From: Leptobrachium leishanense
Lineage: Eukaryota; Chordata; Amphibia; Anura; Megophryidae
DNA: 64,000 bases
Assembly: GCA_009667805.1 (NCBI GenBank)
Contig: CM019070.1
Coordinates: 52,872,451-52,936,450 of the forward strand
Direction: 5' to 3'
In this document: piece by piece, positions 11,168 through 22,240 of the stretch
Layout of the letters: every line of letters starts with the position of its first letter
Numbering within the stretch: the first letter of the stretch is position 1
The notes under the pieces: model-generated
What the model saw: only the letters and a program-made list of their open reading frames with translations
The model's database searches: none
What the model was told of the DNA's origin: nothing
Made by a program: the position numbers and the translations under genes

Positions 11168-11930
11168 TAAGTATTTCAGAGATTTGTAACTGATCGTGAC
11201 AGGTTTCACATGTTGCCTTCCGTTTGGACTGCAGCTGTAACATGAGACACAGTAACAGATGAGCCATACAGGGACACTCCAGAATGGAAGGAATATTCAT
11301 TTTTACCAAAAAATCACTTTTTGGCATAATGCCTTATGTTTATTAAAGCCAACAATGCTATGTCACCTTACTAAAGGTGTCCCCACTTTAAGAGAGTGAC
11401 AAAAATCCAACTGAACAAACACAGACGACGATACCTAAACTAAACCGCCAGTGTCCTACATAAACTTAGAGGAATTTGTCAAGGTTTTGCTCCAAAAGTC
11501 AAGAATTTAGTATGCGTTTACTTTTAGTGATCACACCATGTGAGGGTCCTGGGAATGGGAAACAGCACAAGTGCCCTGCTCTAAGGTGGGTCCCGCTCAG
11601 GTCTCACCAGGTTTTAGCTGGATGGTGCCAACACAGAGAAGGCTAAACCATATGCAAATCAGTCTGCCATCACCCAAAAAGCTTGGCCGGAGCTGAAAGC
11701 CTCGCCTGCACAAGAGGAACCACAAACCCCAGACCTCTCGACGAGGCCTTACGAGGCTGAAACCATCGTCAGGGGTTGCTACACCTCTCAAGCGGAGAGA
11801 CTGCCTTGGTCGGATTTGCTTATCTTCTCTGTAATGGCACCGTCAAGGCAAATCCTTAGAAGATTGAGCGGGGACCCACCATTGGCCACTAGCACTGTTG
11901 CCCGTTCGCTCATTAACCTTGTTTTTGCTC
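11168..11930. other. RPAP2 intron, nothing recognised
   Basis: No supported feature, apart from small local palindromes near 11745-11765. Confidence 0.35.
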
Positions 11931-12330
11931 ACTAGGAGTCCTATTACATTCTTAATGCTAGCGTTAGCACTCAACTGTGTGAGCGTTAACGTTAGGTTAA
12001 GAGGCCCCAGCGTTTTCAGCCCATATTACATTCCGAACACTAAGGGATTAAAAAACCCGTTAGCTTCCGCTTTTCAGCGCGAGCTTACTGTACTTTGTGC
12101 TCTCTATCCTTAACTGAAACGTTAACCACAGCTAAGAGCTGGTGCTAATTGATTGCGCTCCTGCAGAATCAGTTATCACCAGCTAAGCAGGGAGCAGAGG
12201 GAGACTGGGGGAAAAAAAGACTCCCAGTCTCCCTCCGCTGACCTGCTGAATCTCGTGAGAGGTGAGATCCTGCAGGTCATGTGACCAGAAGTGGAAGCCT
12301 CAATGTCCTTTGGACTTAGCACCGACCGGG
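11931..12330. mobile_element. Degenerate PIF/Harbinger-like MITE fragment
   Basis: It holds the AATGCTAGCGTTAGCAC start, the TAACGTTAGG word, a CTGCAGAATCAGTTATCACC word and GGGAGACTGGGGGAAAAAAA / CCCAGTCTCCCTC inverted words, as in the copies at 36539 and 47421. Confidence 0.5.
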
Positions 12331-12960
12331 GCTGGACTGAGACAAAAAAAGCGGCCCTGGACTTAATCTAGACCAGCCCACTCCGATTATGCAAACATGC
12401 AGCGCCGGATTAAAGTCTCTATGGGGGGGGGGGGGGCTTTAGATTTTTTTTCCCCGTCATTTAGTGAAATGAAAACATACTTTACATTATTTTAAGTTTT
12501 CGAGCAATTTAGCGGCTTTGGGTTTAGCCACTCTTTTGGTTAATTCATTTCGCCAAAAATACAGTGAATTCACTACTTAATGAATGCTCACCGTGATTTG
12601 TCGAAAATGGAGTCACCGAAGCAGTTATCGAACGTTGGCGAAAATCGCCTTATTGCACCAGTAACTGCTGAATTGAGCCGAATTGGCATTGGAAAATTCC
12701 TCTGAACTGAAAAACAAAAAGTATCCCTTTTTCTTAATAGGAGCTTAAAACAATAAAAATGTGTCTATATAATAAAAAGGTCCATAAAAAAAAAAAAAAA
12801 AAAATATGTACCAAAATTAAAAAGTATTTTTAAAAAAAAAACTGTCTAAAAAAAAAAAAAAAAAGTTTTTTGCAAAGTAAAAAAAAAAAAAACATTAATG
12901 GTCTTAAAATTTTTTTTTAAGAAAAAAAAAAATTTAAGTCAAAAAGCAAGCCCCAGGCTC
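12331..12960. other. Low-complexity stretch with remnants of the large fold-back repeat
   Basis: There is a poly-G run near 12424-12436. Around 12590-12715, words such as GGAGTCACCGAAGCAGTTAT and AACTGCTGAATT resemble the fold-back repeat at 35693. Several A-runs of up to 20 lie between 12786 and 12945. Confidence 0.5.
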
Positions 12961-12969
12961 TGGGCAGCC

Positions 12970-13505
12970 TGATACACTCATACATACCGCACATTACTGT
13001 GAGTTTTATTGCTGTGGAGCTCTGATACAGTAATGTATGCTGTGTATGAGCATATCACAGAGCTCCACAGCAATAAAACTCGCAGTATTGTGCGCTGTGT
13101 ATGAGCAAGAATTTTATTGCTGTGGTGCTCTGTGACAGTACTGTGCGGTGTGTATGTGCAAATCCAGAGCTCCACAGCAATAAAACTCGCAGTAATGTGC
13201 AGTGTCTATGAGCGTATCGCAAAGCTCCACAGCCATAAAATTCTTGCTCATACACAGCGCACATTACTGCGAGTTTTATTGCTATGGAGCTCTGTGATAC
13301 GCTCTTTCGCACTGCACATTGCTGTGAGTTTTAATGCTGTGGAGCTCTGTGATTCAGTAAAGTGCAGTGTGTATGAGCGAATCTCAGAGCTCCGCAGCAA
13401 TAAAACTCACACCGCACATTACTGTATCAGAGAGTGCCACAGCAGTAATAAAACTTTCTGTAATGTGCGCTGTGTATACATGTGAGTTTTATTACCGTTG
13501 AGCTC
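12970..13505. repeat. Clustered ~70-bp inverted/tandem repeats
   Basis: Repeated words GAGTTTTATTGCTGTGGAGC, TCTGTGATACAGTAATGTGC and CAGTGTGTATGAGC occur in both orientations, so the region can fold into several hairpins. Related to 3735-3905. Confidence 0.85.
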
Positions 13506-13531
13506 TGTGGGGTGTCTGGGGTGTCTGTGTG

Positions 13532-13775
13532 CTGGGGGCCAGCTGCTCGAATTTAGAAATAACCACTTGATATACCCCATTATTGCATGGGCCGCGTACC
13601 CGCGAGTGGCCGCCTACATCTGTACTTGAACGTGGTTCTCGTACTCTCGGCTGCACTTCCGTGAAGTATCTACATGATCTTGTAGCATCACGGCCGCTCG
13701 TGGGCACGCCACCTGTGCGATAATGGGGTAAATCTACTAAGCGCTTATTTCTGAATTTGAGCAGCTGGCCCCCAG
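13532..13775. mobile_element. MITE-like element with 31-bp inverted ends
   Basis: The left end CTGGGGGCCAGCTGCTCGAA and the right end TTTGAGCAGCTGGCCCCCAG are inverted, extending through (T/A)TTAGAAATAA. A second inner pair is ACCCCATTATTGC / GCGATAATGGGGT. Confidence 0.7.
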
Positions 13776-14330
13776 GCCACAGTCAACACGGGCCACCATG
13801 TGGGAAAAATAAAACGGAGGGAGGGGAGGAGGAAATAATAAATAAAATTGGGAGGGGGTGGTGGAAATAATTTGTTTGGGGAGAGGTGGTAATAAAAAAA
13901 ATGAGGGATAAGGAAATAATTTCCTTCCCTTGCAGTTGCAGCCAGCATAGGTCTGAAAATTGAGGCCATGTGAAGTGCTCTCTCATACCTGGCAGTCATT
14001 GAGCTGTGTCACTGACATAAAGCAGGTCCTCACAGCACAGGGCTCAGCTGCAGCCAGAGAGCTTTGTGCTCCCGTGGCTCCTTCCTTGCACTGCACAAAC
14101 GCTTCCGGGCTGGGCTGTACAGGTGACACAGACCACCCGGAAGCTGAATGCAGACGCTGCGCTGGGAGAGATGTGACGGGTTGAGCTGCTACCGGGTACC
14201 GTCTACTAGACGGTTGCTTAGGTATGGCAGCTTTAAGAACAGTTCAGGCCCCAGTCAGGCAGCCAGTCAAAACGGCCCACTGAGCCATCGGCCCACCGGG
14301 ATTCTCCCGGTAGTCCCGATGGCCAGTCCA
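13776..14330. other. RPAP2 intron, nothing recognised
   Basis: There is a purine-rich stretch at 13800-13930. No gene was supported. Confidence 0.35.
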
Positions 14331-14480
14331 TGCCTGGCGCCGATTTACGGTGCAGGCTGCTGGATTCGCGCCTGCACCGTAATATCACGCTAAAAATGGG
14401 ACGCTAAAGAGAAACCTGCAGGCACAGGTTTTCCTCCTTAGTGCCTCAGTTTTCGCGTGAAAAATGTAATATGGCCTTAT
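14331..14480. mobile_element. Degenerate PIF/Harbinger-like MITE end fragment
   Basis: It contains ATTTACGGTGCAGGCTGC / GCCTGCACCGTAAT inverted words and ends ...GTAATATGGCCTTA, the family end type. Confidence 0.45.
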
Positions 14481-14639
14481 TTGTTTACTTTTAAATTTGT
14501 GAACATTTTATGCAATTTTTTTAGGGAATAAGTAAAAAAAATCATTCAACTCCAGCCTGGCGTGTTCCTTCAACCTATGGCCCTGGTTGGACGGATATTT
14601 CAATTCTGATTTTCAATCACACATTAGGATGGGTTTCTT

Positions 14640-15438
14640 ACTTGCAGTGCCGGAATACAAAAAGAAAGTGTCTCGATCCTCATTTTCCTACAAACCACCG
14701 CAAATATGGAATAACCTCCCAGACGCCATCAAATCTTCCCCCCAGTCTAAAGTCACTTAAGAGATCCCTATTGATATACCTCGATACAGAATGCACCTGT
14801 AAACATGTAACATAGTGACTATATACAGAATACACCTGTAAACATGTAACATAGTGACTATATACAGAATACACCTGTAAACATGTAACATAGTGACTAT
14901 ATACAGAATGCACCTGTAAACATGTAACATAGTGACTATATACAGAATACACCTGTAAACATGTAACATAGTGACTATATACAGAATGCACCTGTAAACA
15001 TGTAACATAGTGACTATATACAGAATACACCTGTAAACATGTAACATAGTGACTATATACAGAATGCACCTGTAAACATGTAACATAGTGACTATATACA
15101 GAATACACCTGTAAACATGTAACATAGTGACTATATACAGAATGCACCTGTAAACATGTAACATAGTGACTATATACAGAATACACCTGTAAACATGTAA
15201 CATAGTGACTATATACAGAATACACCTGTAAACATGTAACATAGTGACTAGATTTCCTACATATTTATTTTCTGTGTTAATCTGTATATTTGTGTTTTGC
15301 TTTTAATATATCTTACATTTTATTACTTTGTATTTCTGTAACAACTGTAAAATTTCAATGTTCTTGAACCCAGGACATACTGAAAACTAGAGAAATCTCA
15401 ATGTATCCTTCCTGGTAAAATACTTTGCAAATAAATCA
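14640..15438 (+). mobile_element. 5'-truncated LINE 3' end (CR1/L2-like) interrupted by a minisatellite
   Basis: Around 14685-14760 the plus strand translates to SYKPPQIWNNLPDAIKSS, the usual C-terminal signature (P-x-x-WNxLPxxI) of CR1/L2-type reverse transcriptase ORFs. After the 39-bp array, 15255-15438 is a 3' UTR ending TGAACCCAGGACATAC ... CTCAATGTATCCTTCCTGGT and an AAATAAAT end. The same tail occurs at 31890, 57690 and in two SINE copies. Confidence 0.75.
14787..15250 (+). repeat. 39-bp minisatellite, 12 units, with two alternating unit types
   Basis: The unit is CACCTGTAAACATGTAACAT plus AGTGACTATATACAGAATR. The last base is G or A in the order G A A G A G A G A G A A, which shows amplification as a 78-bp dimer. 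39 is a multiple of three, hence a long open frame without meaning. It sits inside the LINE copy. Confidence 0.96.
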
Positions 15439-15955
15439 TGGTTCGTAGGGAAAAATAGAAAATCACAGCAGGAACATAATGATAAAAGATACGGGCTGGC
15501 TGTTTCTTAGCAGCTCCACAATCTGCCATTCTGAATTACGCATCAAGTATGGCTACAAATGTAACAAAACAAAAAAAGGAGGTTGAGCTGTCAGCACATT
15601 TAATGAATCTGCCTTTGGTTTTGCTGTGCAGCGCTGTATGCGAGCTGAGCACACATCATGCAAGTCTGATGTCAACAAGTAAGCATTTAGCTCCTCGCTT
15701 GGGGCAGCTGTACACAAAAATCATACAAACCAAACAAAGCGCCCTGCCGCTCGACAGGAAGGTGCTCTTTACGGACGCCTAATTGAAAAATATGTGCATA
15801 ATGAGGTGTCTGAAATGAATGGCGACACGGGACCTGCTTGCAAGATAAAGATGGGGCCCGTTAGGAATAAAGAGCGAGAAAAAAAAAAAAAAAAACGAAT
15901 CAAAGGATATTCATTGATATTGTAGCGTGTGACACATTTAGTATTAATTCCATAC

Positions 15956-15991
15956 CTCTTCCCTTCTTTCAGAAGCTTAATTTCTGGTGGG
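15956..15991 (-). CDS. RPAP2: RPAP2 exon 7 (36-nt micro-exon)
   Basis: This very short exon enters in phase 2 and leaves in phase 2, between acceptor TTTTGCAG and donor GTATGG. It encodes PPEIKLLKEGK with split codons at both ends and aligns with the human stretch HPDFQLLKEEQ after REEE. Skipping it would keep the frame, since 36 nt is 12 codons. Confidence 0.85.
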
Positions 15992-16434
15992 CTGCAAAAC
16001 ACAGAAAACTGCGAGTGATTAACAGAAAACTGGCATTTTACGCACTTGAACAATGCATCATCAATATTTCAGTGGTTGACGGATTGGGAACCATGGGGAC
16101 AGAATACCAAGTTTCCAGTGACATCAGTCTCTGTTGTAAACAGTCATTATAGGAGTTTGGGACGAGTTTCTGCTGGGATACTATATGGCAATGATTTATT
16201 AATCATTTCAGTAAAGGGAGATCATTCTAAAGCAGTGGTACAGGCAACCAGGTAAATATAAAGTACTGAGCATACAGATGCTCTGGGGTGTGTATATACG
16301 TGAGAGATGGGACCATATGAACACACGGTCTTCGGGAACAAGTCTTTTATTCTAAAGTCTGGCAAATATACAAAAATATACAACAAAACAGAAGCCTGGC
16401 TCTTTCTGAGCTCACCTCTAAGGTTGGGTTCACA

Positions 16435-16592
16435 CCTAGGTGTTTTTTATATGCGCGCATTTTTTTACGCACATATGAAAAACGCGCGAACGCGCTGCTA
16501 TACGCACCAAAGAAACTCCCATACTTCTTTGTGCGTCGGACGTGTTAAAGCGCGTTCCTGCGCGCTTTAAAACGCCCAGGTGTGAACGGGTC
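16435..16592. mobile_element. MITE with GGGTTCACACCTAGGTGTTT ends
   Basis: The left end GGGTTCACACCTAGGTGTTTT is matched inverted by AAAACGCCCAGGTGTGAACGGG. The interior is rich in GCGC, with ACGCGCGAACGCGC and GCGCGTTCCTGCGCGC. Confidence 0.75.
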
Positions 16593-16737
16593 CCATAGGA
16601 AAGCATGGGTGTAACTAATAAACATATTTATTTACCAATGTTCGGCTGAATAACAAAATAGTGTGCACAGACCGTTTCTATTTATTTGTAATGGAGAGAA
16701 CTGGAGCTCCTACCTTTCCACTCAGGGAGAATCCTAA

Positions 16738-16919
16738 CAGGGTTATTCAGAGAGAGGTGAAAACCGGGAGAATGACTGGAGAAGGGAAAATTCTAGGTCA
16801 AAATAGCCAAACCAGAAAAATTCTCCTGTTTATCTCACTTTCCAAATCGGCTATTTTGACCTATAATTTTTCATTCTCCAGTCATTCTCCTGCTTTTCAC
16901 CGCTCTCTGAATAACCCTG
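16738..16919. repeat. Small fold-back MITE, copy 3
   Basis: The ends CAGGGTTATTCAGAGAGAGG and its inverted partner CTCTCTGAATAACCCTG are nearly perfect. The inner halves TTCTAGGTCAAAATAGCC and GGCTATTTTGACCTATAA are inverted too. Confidence 0.88.
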
Positions 16920-17317
16920 TAAGTGTAAATACTCATCACCCAGCAGGGGAACAACTCCCTCAGTGATCCAGAATCCCCAGCCTGGACCTTTCACCTGCTG
17001 GGACCATCAAACCGCGTTGGAGCCTGGCCCACCCTATACTCAATGTGCTCCACCATGGGGGCACAAATCACCATATATATCTATGTGACCCCTCCAGTAG
17101 CGCACATTTACCCTCGGGTAATCAGATTCTAGCTCGCAATGCAGTATTGCTGGGGAAAATAAACATCCCACATGACCATACCCTGTTTGCTGTCCCATTA
17201 TACACACACCTTGGTGAAAGAGGCTGACCACAGAACCATAGCCATCTACTTTATAGGTTTCAGACAGGTAAACTTTATTTATACCTGTAAGGCCTATTAC
17301 GAAGGTACTACTGCTTT
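16920..17317. other. RPAP2 intron, nothing recognised
   Basis: No gene or repeat was supported. Open frames at 17040-17231 on both strands are short and lack homology. Confidence 0.4.
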
Positions 17318-17460
17318 TCTAGACTGTAAGCTCCTATGAGCAGGGCCCTCTACACCTCTTGTTTCCATCTTACATCCGTTTATTTGTATTTCGTTCCCTT
17401 TGGTTATTGTAAAGCGCTGCAGAAACTGTTGGCGCTATATAAATGATGACAATAATAATT
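17318..17460 (+). mobile_element. L2-like LINE 3' tail
   Basis: GACTGTAAGCTCCTATGAGC, TTATTGTAAAGCGCTGCAGA and TTGGCGCTATATAAATGATG with a short microsatellite end. The same tail is seen at 33166-33512, 53558-53712 (plus) and at 31000-31133 and 54961-55032 (minus). Confidence 0.75.
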
Positions 17461-17586
17461 TCAAATGAGTTTTTTGTAATAAAATACATGACACTGACAA
17501 GGTGAGAAGCGGCTATTTTCAGATAAGTCACTAGCGCCACCTAGTGGCACATAACACCTAGTACAATAAAGGACATCTATCTATAG

Positions 17587-17722
17587 CAAGGCTGTCAAAC
17601 CCCAGCTCCAAAGATGTCAATGCCTGAAATTCCCAGAATTCTCTGAATGCAATAGCTGGCCAGTGAATCGTGGAAGTTGTATTACGGAAACATCTGGGTG
17701 GGCCAGAGTCTGACATCCCTGA
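17587..17722. repeat. Fold-back MITE of the ATGTTT-GTAGTTC family, copy 1
   Basis: The GGCTGTCAAACCCCAGCTCC start and AACATCTGGGTGGGCCAGAG / TCTGACATCCCT end are degenerate inverted ends around a CCCAGAATTCTCTGAATGCA core. Related copies: 19222, 38130, 38354, 41062, 51006 and 54273. Confidence 0.55.
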
Positions 17723-17818
17723 TTTAAAGAATGCTGTTATTGTGGGAAAAGTAATGAAAATGTTTTGCCGTACAAATGAATAAATAACAGACCAATCTCA
17801 CTTGGCCAAGAAAACAAT

Positions 17819-18002
17819 CAGGGTTATTCAGAGAAAGGTGAAAACCAGGAGAACTGGCAGGAGAAGAGAACAATCTAGACCAAATAACCGATTTGGAAAG
17901 TGAGATAAAATGGAAGAATGTTTCTGGTTTGGCTATTTTGACCTGGATTATTCACTTCTCCAGCCAATTCTCCTGAGTTTCACCTTTCTTTGAATAGACC
18001 TG
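17819..18002. repeat. Small fold-back MITE, copy 4
   Basis: CAGGGTTATTCAGAGAAAGG at the left, TTTCTTTGAATAGACCTG at the right, with inverted inner halves around TAGACCAAATAACCG. Confidence 0.85.
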
Positions 18003-18507
18003 ATTGTAGTAAAACAATTCACAAAACTAAAACCAAAGAGCAACAAGAGACTTTTTACGGTGACGCTTCCCTTCTCACTCTTTAGATTTCAGTTATGTGA
18101 AATGCTGGTGTTTGTCGGCGCTGCAAATGGGTGATTTTCACCAGTATTTGAACCAACAGTTTGCGAATAACCCCTTTAGGGTCACCACAGTGTGTCAGCC
18201 ATGACTCCTTGAGTGATTTTGAGATCTTTAGAATGAGATATTACTATGGGAATTCCCATAGTAATAAGTGAAGCTATTCATCATGGTATGACACTTTAAG
18301 CTGACAAGCACTGGAATTAACACTTAAAATGTATAGCACTCATGACATTAAAACAAAACAAAAAAATCAAATATACCCATCCTCAATTCCTGTCCGATAT
18401 GGATAGGAATACCAGAAATGTTTCAGCCTACTGGAGGAGGAAAAATCTGCGTATCCACTGCATGATGGAGCAGATCTGTCCCTAAACGACGGACTACTTT
18501 CTAAACC

Positions 18508-18693
18508 AGTGGTTCCAACCCTGGACCTCAGGGACCAGTTACAGGCCAGATTTGCAGATATCTGAAGCACAGCACAGGTGATCTGATTTGCTGCTCAGTG
18601 ATTGCAGGATTCAGTCTGCATTTCCCCAAGGAAATGCAAAAACCTGGCCTGTTAGGGGGTCCTTGAAGACAAAAGGTTAGGAAACACTAGGCA
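18508..18693. mobile_element. hAT-like MITE (CAGTGGTTCC family), copy 1
   Basis: AGTGGTTCCAACCCTGG at the left and GTTAGGAAACACT at the right. The interior TTTGCAGATATCTGAAGC, TTTGCTGCTCAGTGATTGCA and CCTGGCCTGTTAGG are shared with 31586 (inverted) and 50126. Confidence 0.75.
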
Positions 18694-19221
18694 AAACCTT
18701 TTTCTTTATAGGTTTACTTCTAGAGATAGCTCTCTCAGGTATTTAACGCTCCGCAACCTTCTTATACAAGCATCTCTCTCAAGGCAAGTAGCACACAATG
18801 TATACAACACACACACGCACACGAACCCCTCCTGCTCTCACCCCCTACCAGAAAAAAACCCCCATAATAAGCAGGAGGCAATTCTGTTAGGGCTCAAAGT
18901 GTCCTGTTAGCCCTAAGTAATTGCCAATTTTTACTGGTCATTGCCTGCCCAGTTAAATTGCAAAAGGGAAACACCAGTTAATGCTCCTGAATCAGTCAGC
19001 ATTTCCTGAAGCTTTCAGCCAAGCAACATGCTGACAAGTACAATTCAGAAACTACAGCAGAGTTGCACTTTTCGTTGCATACTTTGCTGCTTTCGGAACA
19101 GAGCCGTTAGATCTGCAGCCATACTGCTACACTATCACCTACCTAGCGGTTAGATCAACAGAACTGGAGCAGTCTATACCAGTCTTAGCGGTGATACCAC
19201 ATTCTTTTCTTACATGCCATA
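18694..19221. other. RPAP2 intron, nothing recognised
   Basis: A short CA-rich run occurs near 18795-18820. Nothing else was supported. Confidence 0.4.
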
Positions 19222-19372
19222 GGTCAGGGGTCAGCAACCTTGGCTCCTTGATGTTTTGGGAACTACATCTCCCATGATGCTCAGTCACCTATTAGGTTGA
19301 CTGAGCCACAAGGGAAATGTAGTTCCCAAAACATCAGGGAGCCAAGGTTGCTGACCCCTGCCATAGGTCAAA
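19222..19372. repeat. Fold-back MITE of the ATGTTT-GTAGTTC family, copy 2 (near-perfect palindrome)
   Basis: AGGGGTCAGCAACCTTGGCT with CTTGATGTTTTGGGAACTAC is mirrored by GTAGTTCCCAAAACATCA and GAGCCAAGGTTGCTGACCCC. It is the best-preserved copy. Confidence 0.9.
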
Positions 19373-19373
19373 A

Positions 19374-19784
19374 ATACCAGAAAACCTTAGTAGTCAGTGA
19401 AAAAGTGAGGTTTAGGCCACGTTTTTATGTACAGAATAACCTAGAAAATTATCAGGTGCCGAAGGTAAATTTCTAGAGAGCCTGTGGCTACCTAGTCCAT
19501 GGATCGGTCAGCCTTTATCCTCAGGACCAACAGATCCACAAACAGAATTCTGCCAAGAACATCATGTATGTTTAATTTCCCATATTGTTTATGCCGTCCA
19601 GAGTGTAAAGAGAGCGCGCAGACAACCTTTTCAATGAATCTAACATAACCTGCATAATCTTTGCTGTCCAAGGGCGCTTAAAATACGTTCCCTACAAGCC
19701 TAGTCTGCATCATGTTATCTGTTGGTAAAGGTGGACACAGGAGAATTTATACCACATAAATATAAACAGAATATAGGTCTTTAC
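19374..19784. other. RPAP2 intron downstream of exon 6, nothing recognised
   Basis: No gene or repeat family was supported in this stretch. Confidence 0.4.
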
Positions 19785-19873
19785 CCCTCTTCTTCCCGTG
19801 TCCAGATTGGGCTTTGGGGAATTTGACCTTCGAAATATTTCGATGCACGAAAACAAAAGTTGCAACAGAAGCA
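19785..19873 (-). CDS. RPAP2: RPAP2 exon 6, second half of the zinc-binding core
   Basis: The 89-nt exon has acceptor TTCTAG, enters in phase 0 and leaves in phase 2 at donor GTAAAG. It encodes [20 protein letters not shown] followed by SPIWTREEE. The C-N-F-C part supplies the remaining metal ligands, and the RASKYFE and SPxWxREEE blocks are diagnostic of RPAP2. Two serines that flank the ligand in human (SFCSN) are cysteines here (CFCCN), so the finger carries two extra cysteines. Confidence 0.9.
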
Positions 19874-20274
19874 CTAGAACAAAAAAAAAAAAAAAAAAAG
19901 GAATTTATTATTTCCACTCATTATAAAAGAGCCATAAGGACATGCAAAATGTTCCAGATACAGGAAAATGACGAGGACAGCAATAACTAGCAACAAGAGG
20001 TCATGATACATACATGTTACCACTGGAAATTGGCAAAATAAATATCTAGATGATTAAACCGCTTCAAACATTTAGATTTATCAATCTGCACAGGGAGTCT
20101 TTAGTGAACTTGGCTTTCTATATAAAAACTCAGGACAGTCATTTTGGGTACAGAGAGGTGAACCCATTAAGGAGGTTACAGATTGGACTCTTGATCATAC
20201 CCCTCAAACGTTTCTGTTGTTGCTCACGTCTGTACCTGAACCGGCCTTTGGTAAAAAGCGATTGGTTTTCGTAT

Positions 20275-21290
20275 TTTCTTGGCGGCATGCCAACTCATCC
20301 CTCGGCACGGGAAGCACCGATGGTCCCTTCCATCAGGGATTGGGTTTCGCAAGTCGATGAGATTTACCACATGGAGGAGAGAACTGCCTCACAAGGCGCT
20401 AACTTGCCGGCTTTTGGCCGTCTGTGGTATTACTGGACTCAACTTTACCTCCTCTGCATCGTTGGGTCGATGACTGTCTGGACCTCTAGTTCTGCTGGCG
20501 CCCCTGCCATGTTTCTCGGTCGCCCTCGCTTACGGCGGCTGATGTCTGACTGAATGGCATCCTGCTGCTCTGATTGTTCCTCCACTGGATAAGGGGGGGG
20601 GGGAGGAGGACACTAGGAGGTGGGTCTCCTGCGAAGCCCACCGGAGCTGCTACTACTAAGCGGTAGCCTCGTGATGGACCCTGTGTATGGGTTGTCAGTG
20701 TGTCTTGTCGGACAACGGAAGTCGCTATCCCCTCCCCCTGTTTTTTCCCACTACCCCCCTCCTACTTCTCTTCTATGCCTCCCTTACATTCCCCCTTCTT
20801 CTCTTCCCTTTTGGATCCCCCAATTTTTTCTTTCTCTCTCTTCTCTCTTTCTCTCACTTGTGCTTTAACGTACCTTTCATATATCACCTGGTGGGATGCT
20901 GGTTTTCACACATCTGGGGAATATATACTCTGAGACAAATGTCACTGGCAACGACTTAACTGGGGTGCCCCTGCCTCGTTGGACTCCGCCTTTTCATTGT
21001 ACCCCTACGGACCCCGGCAATAAGCAGCCTTGCTCTCGTCCACCTATGACTAATTGGGGGTGTAATTCTTGCAGGGGGGGGGGTTAGTTTTTACTGAGGA
21101 GATATTAATGTGGGTGGGGGGCTATGGGAGATTACAAACTGGGCAGCGGAGACAATAACTGGAGACTTGTTTAGAAGGGGGAAGTTTCAACTCGTTGGCG
21201 GGAGGAGTTTGAGTGAGCAGCGGTGACGGGTGCACGCAGACGGCGACGAACGTATTTATAGAGATAGGGAAAAGAAAAGAAACCAAAAAA
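20275..21290 (+). mobile_element. 5'-truncated L1/Tx1-type LINE 3' end
   Basis: The plus strand (frame of 20050-20553) reads PSAREAPMVPSIRDWVSQVD and EIYHMEERTAS, the C-terminal W-P-S-hxxW pattern of L1/Tx1 ORF2, and stops at 20553. It is followed by about 700 bp of G/T-rich 3' UTR with G-runs and an A-rich end. Same general family as the L1 at 21832-28984, but opposite orientation and diverged. Confidence 0.7.
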
Positions 21291-21321
21291 GATTGCATCA
21301 AACAGCATTAGCAACTCATAC

Positions 21322-21387
21322 CTTCCTTTCTGTGATGTCATAAACTTTATTTGATTTTGTGGATATCCAATATTTTTGCTTTGGCAC
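21322..21387 (-). CDS. RPAP2: RPAP2 exon 5
   Basis: The exon has 22 codons in phase 0 (acceptor CCAAAAG, donor GTATGA). It encodes VPKQKYWISTKSNKVYDITE plus two residues and is almost identical to the human segment linking the two halves of the zinc finger. A tryptophan stands where human has lysine (QKYWIS). Confidence 0.92.
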
Positions 21388-21676
21388 CTTTTGGAAACAG
21401 AAAATGTAAAAGTTTAACAGATCTTCAAAATGTTTCACTGCGAACACCCCCTCTACATTCTAATAACAATCACATCCGACACTGCCATGTTGTGGTTGTC
21501 TATGGATACCTTGGCTTGTTTTGCCTTTATGCGGCTAACATTAACTACAATGTGGGGGTTATTCTAAAAATGCAGTTTTTACTAATGTTGCAAAAACTGG
21601 CACTTTTTAAATAACCCCCTCGTTTTGAAAATGTTACAAAAAAAAAAAACATGTACCTTAAAAGTAAAACACCTAC

Positions 21677-21775
21677 ATTTCCAAGCCTCTTTTTGCAGAT
21701 AGGGTAACCACACGAATGGATGATGGATCTTTCTTCCACCACATCTTTATACTGTGCAGGAGAAATAAACCGAGT
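21677..21775 (-). CDS. RPAP2: RPAP2 exon 4, first half of the zinc-binding core
   Basis: The exon has 33 codons, phase 0 at both ends, acceptor CTTTCCAG and donor GTAGGT. It encodes [17 protein letters not shown] followed by [12 protein letters not shown]. The pair C-x4-C in CGYPIC corresponds to the first two zinc ligands of the RTR1 zinc finger. It is flanked by the human-like blocks FI(T/S)PA and VVxERSI. It is separated from exon 3 by about 9.4 kb of intron, most of which is the L1 insertion and the hairpin elements. Confidence 0.93.
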
Positions 21776-21816
21776 CTGGAAAGAAGAGAAAAACATATCT
21801 ATAAAAGGGAGGCAGT

Positions 21817-21831
21817 GGTGTAATGGTTTTT
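21817..21831. repeat. Target-site duplication of the L1, left copy
   Basis: GGTGTAATGGTTTTT here is repeated exactly at 28985-28999. Confidence 0.85.
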
Positions 21832-22240
21832 TTTTTCGTAATATGTTTTTTTATTAAGTTTGTAACATAACAAAACACCTGTCAGTGGTGACATTAATCA
21901 CAAAACAACATTCAGAGCAAGTACATTGATGTCTTACAAAAGCTTGAGAGCAATATTGTCAGATGTATACACTCGAGATTAAATGCATAATCAAAAAATT
22001 ATCACCAAACCATGTTTCTTGTAGCCGAAAATTAACAAACCACACATAGAACACATAGAAGAAAAAAAAATAAAAAAACCTAAAATTAAAAGAAAATAAT
22101 AGAAAAATAAAAGGAAAGGATAAAATAAAGAGGGGAATAAACAAAAAAAATCTATCATTAATGCTAGTCTGAAATCAACATTTTCACTGTTCGATCTTAT
22201 CGTAATTGTGGTAATATCACCTCTAGAAGCCATGTTCCAT

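Noticed and set aside
14680..15242. Minus-strand frames repeating a Tyr/Val/His-rich 13-residue block
   Set aside because: They are translations of the 39-bp minisatellite.
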